64,000 nucleotides of DNA from Acridotheres tristis (lineage: Eukaryota > Chordata > Aves > Passeriformes > Sturnidae): positions 11,733,449 through 11,797,448 of the forward strand of contig CM072894.1 in assembly GCA_037013685.1 (NCBI GenBank), written 5' to 3'. Made by a program: the position numbers and the translations under genes. Under the pieces are notes generated by a model that was not told the origin of the DNA, searched no databases, and saw nothing but the letters and a program-made list of their open reading frames with translations. This document shows, one piece after another, positions 58,697-64,000 of this stretch; position 1 is the stretch's first letter; each line of letters opens with the position of its first letter.

Positions 58697-60503
58697 TTTT
58701 CCAAGAATATCTAAATTAAAAGAGCACCTTTGACAATATCTTAACTGCCTGATTGGTGCTGTTGTTTTGCAAAATAATGACATTACAAAAATTATATTTC
58801 AAACCAATTCTTGTTTATTATGAACATAACGGATCTAGCCCTTTCTAACCCTCTCTTCAGGTAAAAGAATCTATCAGTTCTTGAAAACTCACAAGCGTGA
58901 GATATAAAACTAATCCTCCCTCCCCCTTGTCAGCATAATTTCCATCCTACTTCCAAATAGCCTTAGTTTATAGAAGCTTATTACCCCAACCTCACTACTT
59001 GGAAAATAACATAGGAATGGATTCCTGTGTCATATTCTTTCCCTTTTTGGGTCAATATGAATAGTAAAGCATGTATGGGTAGCCTAGCCAGCCCTGTACT
59101 TGGTCTAATAAATTTTTTTATTATTGTAATCTATAATTTTCATTAAATAAATTTGTGTCCCTAAATCCTCAGTGCAGCATAAATAAAAATAAAGATTGTT
59201 GCAGACCCCTATGTACTTTGAATTACATTCCTCTTCTTAGTGAAAGTTTATCTGCTAATGAAGTCTAGGATAAAACCACTACAGGCCACTTGCAGACCAC
59301 ACACAGACAAACGGGTAATACAGTTCTTTCTCACTGCCACACGAATTTGCACAAACTGTGGATTAGGAGAACCCCACCTGGGCACTGTTTTAGGCTCCCA
59401 GGCCCATTCAGCCCCCAGGCTTTGTGCCCAATGATTATCAGCAAGCTCTGGCCAGTGTTCATTACCCACTAGACACAGCTCTCAGAGCCCAGCTCGCCTT
59501 GCCCAGGTTCACAGCAAAACCTCATGGTTTTGCAAACACGATGTTCTACATACGAAACAGCCTCAATGTGGGCATATACAGCCTTTTCTGTGTTTCTCAA
59601 AGCTGGAGGAACCTTTCCATGTCATTGCAAATGAGGCCACCATGAGCTTCATGTTTTACAAGAACGACTCCCGTATTATCAACATTTCTACTCCAGTACT
59701 CATTCTGGAAAATGTAACCGTTTTATGTATTTGTATTCACTTATTTTAAGAATCAGATAATTTTTATAAAAGCACTGCTGAGAACTTAGGGTCTTCTTTA
59801 AATTTGCATTGCTAAACTAATAGATTCATCTCCCATTAAATAAAACCACAAAAAAATCAACTCTCTATGGCAGATAAAAATAGACCATTTATAAACACCC
59901 ACAAAACTTGTGAAAGTGATTTTTTTCGTATTTCTCATACTTATGTTCTCTTCTTGAAATACAAGTGTAATTTGAAATTCTTGATAACTCTACATTTAAC
60001 AACAATGCTGTAAGTTTAACCATGCTCCTTTTAAATTAAGTCTTGGAAACTGAATGCCCTCTCAAATGAGAAATCTAGAACTTTTAATACTGCTTAGGTG
60101 TTTGAGACTCAACTGCCCAGAGTCTTCCAAGTATTTTTCTTATAACGTCACACTGATTGTATAACCTTTTAGAAGCTTGTGTTTGAAATTTATCTTAAAA
60201 AGAGACAGAGTGAATGGGAAAAAATATTAGCTAATACTCCGCTAGGCAAGGCATTAGTATAGACCAGAGCCTTAGAGCCTTATCCATACGTTTCTGTACA
60301 TAAAAGTTTGACCAGAAGCCCAAGGTAAACTTACTCCATCAAACGACCCGAGTTAACAACAGTGAGAGATTGGCTTCAGATGGCCAGTACACAAACCGCA
60401 CGTGATTCTTTTGGACACATTCTTTTTAACAACTTCTTGACGTTCTTTTTTGGTTCCTTTTGAGCATGATTCTTTTAAAGTCCGAATGCTTAGTACAGAG
60501 GTG

Positions 60504-60520
60504 TTTTTTTTTTTTTTTTT
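60504..60520 (+). repeat. T17 homopolymer
   Basis: Seventeen consecutive T, equal to an A17 run on the CREB1 strand. Confidence 0.85.
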
Positions 60521-60882
60521 AAGTATGAACTACCTTTTTTAACACCGTAAATCTGGGAAAGATCACAGTTCCTCAGTGCACAGAAAAAAAAAAATCATCT
60601 TGCAAACATCTGAGGCACATGAGTAATTTTAGTTGCAGGAATAGATTAATGATTAAATCTGACCCTTTCCATAAAAAAATACCCCAAATAAATTAAGAGT
60701 TTTGCTAATCTGGCCAGGTTCAAATAATGAGTATTGCCCCTTATGAAACAGGACTTGGAATATTTGTGTCTGAAGTCCTCTTTAATATTTGAGGTTGTCC
60801 TAGTAGCTGTCATACTGCAACTTAATTTATGTATAGAAGGCAGCCTCAAAGTTCGAAAACTAATTTAGCAAACCAGGCTGAT

Positions 60883-60915
60883 ATTTCCATTGCGTACAAT
60901 AATTTCCATTGCGTA
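60883..60915 (+). repeat. 14-bp direct repeat
   Basis: ATTTCCATTGCGTA occurs at 60883-60896 and again at 60902-60915, separated by 5 bp. It lies in the expected CREB1 3'UTR. Confidence 0.85.
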
Positions 60916-61912
60916 AGACAGTGGTAGGGAAATAAAAACAACCTCATTGCTTGAGAGGACTTGGGACACAGACCATGCTGTCATCAGGGAGTACCTAAGT
61001 GGAGTTGGCCATGCTTCAACTGCTTAGTTGTTCTGCATACAAACAGGTAGTAGTTTCATGTGTTACCCCTGTTCACTATGTGACTGTTTTCAGAACATCA
61101 CAGTTGCATCTTTTTTTAAAATTTTCTTTCCCATCCAAATACCATTTCCCAATCTATATCCTATGAAGTTATTGTCTGTTTTCTGTGCATTCAGAATGCT
61201 GAATGCACTTGCACACATAAGCTATGAGAAGGAACAACTGACCAGTGAAGCTCATTTCAATGCATTTGTTTCTGAGGTATGGAGGTTTTACTAGTCCAGG
61301 AGGGCTTAATACAGATTGCAAATCAGAACCCCTCCTGGGCTAGTGTGACAAAGGTCTGTTATCTCCAAACCAAGAACGTGACAGTGAAGTGCCCTTCGTC
61401 TGGCATGCTGCTCAGCCGTGTATTTGTACAGTTCAGCATGAATGTGTGATACCAATTTGGCAACCATTGCTTCTTCACTGTACCATGCATGCTCCACCCA
61501 TGCGGCCCACAGTTCTCTGGACCAAGAGGCTGGGGTGATTCTGTCTCTAAGGCAATGGAAAGAGCTCAGCACAAATTCTTGACATCTTTACAAGAGGACC
61601 CTCCCCACAGTAACTTCCCAAGTGACCACTGTTACTCCTTGAAGAGGATCGGGAGATGAGAAAGAAGCCTGTTCTTCTTCACGCTGAGATTGATGATGAA
61701 ATTCATCTTGTAAGGGGAGAAGTGGAGGCAAGTACTTGAACATTCACAGTTTGATGCAAAGCACAGATGAAGTATATTCTGTAGTTGCTTCAGGCAGTTT
61801 TGCGCATAGAAAAAAAGAAATGTTTAGAAAATAAAAAGTTTACTTTGTCTTTCTGGATGTAGCCAGAACCAGTCTCTATCCCACCTGGACAAGTGAAAAT
61901 GAGAATCCAAAA

Positions 61913-62057
61913 TTAATCTGATTTGTGGCAGTAAAGGTCCTTAAGTGCTTTCAACTCCTCAATCAGTGTCTTGTTTTGGTTTTCAAGTACAGCCACTCGA
62001 TTTTCTAGACATTTCACATACTCCTTTTTCTTCCTGCGACATTCACGTGCTGCCTCT
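61913..62057 (-). CDS. CREB1: CREB1 terminal coding exon (bZIP domain), gene partial in window
   Basis: This is the last 145 nt of CREB1 coding sequence: the final base of an Arg codon, then 47 residues and TAA at 61915-61913. The basic region reads EAARECRRKKKEYVK. The zipper has Leu at exon-encoded positions 17, 24, 31 and 38 in perfect heptads, and the protein ends LYCHKSD, identical to mammalian CREB1. The acceptor is ctttgcag|. CREB1 binds TGACGTCA elements as a dimer and activates transcription after Ser133-type phosphorylation; that KID domain is outside the window. ATF1 and CREM have similar zippers, but the exact C terminus and METTL21A linkage point to CREB1. I did not find the preceding exon between 62058 and 64000. 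Confidence 0.96.
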
Positions 62058-64000
62058 CTGCAAAGCAAAAAAGGCCATTCAAATCCAGAACAATCACTTG
62101 TAGACATGGGCTACCTGACTGTTTTCAGGCAAACTTTTACTAGTATTGCCATTTTCAGAACATGGAGGTATAGTTAAGAAATTCAAGTGAGGAAAAAACA
62201 TTGAGTCCATAACAACTGCTCCTCACAAATCACACACAATCAAGATCCACGTATCATTTCAACACACAGATCCCACTAAGACAGCACCAATAAAATTATT
62301 ATTATTTCTGTGAGTAAAGGGTCCTACTCAATGACAAGATTTTGCTTGCAGGATTTACATTAGGGCTTTTATGCTGAGTCAAATGCTGCTGCAATAATAT
62401 GACTTTATTATCAACTATTATTCTTTTTACAACCTTTAACCTTTCCCTTTGCTGCAGTCCAACAAGATGATCAACTGGTGTAAAAAAGTGCTGTACTTAA
62501 AGCATTTATGTATTTGCTCTTGAGCAATGCTTTCATTTTAATAATGTCTGCATCGCTGCAATGATATGATGGAAATAAAAATTTTAAAAAATCACAAAAT
62601 AAACAGTAGGAACCAAGTAATTCTTTAGTCCCTGCCAGTTATGCAAAAAACAGACCTCAAGATAGTCGAACTTCTAAGTTTTGCTTGTAAAGAGTGAGCC
62701 GCCTGCAGATAACTTGGTAACACACCAAGAACACCAGTGAAAAATACCAGAAGGTATTAATGCACTGCTGAGCATCCTGAAGGCAGGAACACCAAGGCAG
62801 GAACTACCCTGCACAGCAATATAATGGCACCAATGTGCAAAGTAAGCACAAGGCTAAATGCCACAGGCAGATGGGAGCCCAGGCAGAGGGCTCTCTTCCC
62901 GCAGTGCAGCTTGTCCAAGCAGCACTCTGCACACACAGGGAAATAAACACTTATTTGCCCTGAACCCTTAGGTGCAAAGCAGAACAGCTTCAAGAGTCTG
63001 TGTGACCCTTCATTGCAAACACTACACACACTGGTGAGACAGTCAGTGTTCTGGGAAATTAGAGGACAAATAAGAACCCAGTTCCTCCCCTTATTAGATA
63101 AAGAGTAGCTGTAAAAACAGAATGAATTCCAGGACTTAACTGATAAGAAGCCACTAAAGTAATTTTTGAAGTTCAGCCCTCAAATGAGACAGGATGAAGA
63201 AAGGATTTAGGTATCCATTTGTCACTCCCATAAATACAATTTCACATGCCTGCAGCTTCAGTAAACCATGTATAACATCTAGAATTTAAGTAATTTTGGG
63301 CTGTTACCCAAAGATTAAGTACTAGTGGATCAGGAAGTGCCTCCCAATGCAAACCATTAACATGTCTCCTTGGGTGACAACATTTTCTTTCCGTGATTTT
63401 TTCTCCCTTAGGTTTTATATATTAAACCACCTCAAGTCTGTGTGTGCTAGTTGTTCAATATGAACAGCCAGAGTTTTAAAAATGTATACAGAAAATTTGC
63501 ACAATAATATCTATGAATATTTACACTATAATCCTCCAGTAAGTACCATCTTACCATCTGCCTCTCTATCCTTTTTCTCCACTTTGCTATGGAGCTTAGA
63601 TTTACAAATATCTATTAAGCAGACAGGCTAAAAGCACCACATGCAACATGATACTGTTGCAAAAGCTGTCAATTTAACTCTAGTGGGGTAATTCCCCATT
63701 GTTTTTCTTGGCTTTCACAAACACAAAAGCTTTCTTTTACTGGAATAAGACTGATGACTAAATGAGGATATTCTGTCATTCTAATTAATTTTTTTTTCAA
63801 ATGCAAAGCCTGAAAGGGTGATATCTACTATTCACTGGTATGAGAAAACCATATAAAAAGGGAGATGGATGACATTCTGTACAAAAACCTTTTAAAAAAG
63901 TGAACTCTGCTGTTCAGCATTATTTACTTCATTAAAGCCTCTTGTATAAGCACTGGGTCTGCTCAAGTAAGTTTCTATTGTGTTCACAGCATAGCAACCT
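62058..64000 (-). other. CREB1: CREB1 last intron, partial
   Basis: Sequence upstream of the terminal CREB1 exon in gene orientation, beginning at its tttgcag acceptor. It is AT-rich with no exon matching the preceding CREB1 segment, no clear transposon and no RNA gene. The intron continues past the window. Confidence 0.8.

Larger units (their letters stand above)
55829..61912 (-). other. CREB1: Probable CREB1 3'UTR
   Basis: About 6 kb of AT-rich sequence directly downstream of the CREB1 stop, with no protein family on either strand. CREB1 in mammals has a multi-kilobase 3'UTR, and this stretch fits one in position and composition. It holds a (CA)12 microsatellite, a TG/TA repeat and a T17 run. 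The extent is inferred, not read. Confidence 0.5.

Noticed and set aside
62058..64000. Search for the penultimate CREB1 exon (segment ending KREVRLMKN)
   Set aside because: No matching sequence with a GT donor was found on the minus strand, so the exon must lie beyond the window.

Overview
The window is a vertebrate nuclear locus, most likely from a bird and plausibly a songbird. Genes are split into short exons with GT-AG introns, two promoters are CpG islands, and there are two CR1-type LINE fragments (the main avian/reptilian interspersed repeat). One solo LTR resembles passerine ERVL-type LTRs. Interspersed repeats I could recognise by eye are sparse, which also suits a bird. Nothing bacterial, phage-like or CRISPR-like is present.

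Three genes can be read with confidence. (1) CCNYL1 (cyclin Y-like 1) lies on the minus strand. All ten coding exons were found between 38722 (ATG) and 7272 (stop), every junction keeps frame, and the product is 370 aa. (2) METTL21A (Hsp70 lysine methyltransferase) lies on the plus strand in three coding exons, 48878-51454, giving 218 aa. (3) The last coding exon of CREB1 (bZIP domain) lies on the minus strand at 61913-62057; the rest of CREB1 lies beyond the right edge. This order and orientation (CCNYL1 and METTL21A divergent, METTL21A and CREB1 convergent) is the inverted view of the mammalian 2q33-type block FZD5-CCNYL1-METTL21A-CREB1. By synteny FZD5 should lie left of the window; none of its coding sequence is visible.

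Layout: 1-7271 is CCNYL1 downstream/3'UTR sequence and probably the gap to FZD5. 7272-38722 is the CCNYL1 gene, with a 12 kb first intron, a solo LTR in intron 6 and CR1 pieces in introns 5 and 1. 38100-39400 is the CCNYL1 CpG island. 39400-47700 is a gene-free spacer. 47700-49050 is the METTL21A CpG island and first exon. 49025-51454 is the rest of METTL21A. 51455-61912 is facing 3'UTR/intergenic sequence of METTL21A and CREB1. 61913-64000 is the CREB1 terminal coding exon and part of its last intron.

The genes do not form an operon or a dedicated system. CCNYL1 is a membrane-tethered cyclin for CDK14/CDK16-type kinases, METTL21A methylates Hsp70 chaperones, and CREB1 is a cAMP-responsive transcription factor. 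I found no undescribed system. The notable signals are the target-site-flanked solo LTR, a homopolymeric splice acceptor in CCNYL1, a lineage-variable glycine/alanine tract in CCNYL1, and the convergent METTL21A/CREB1 3' ends.
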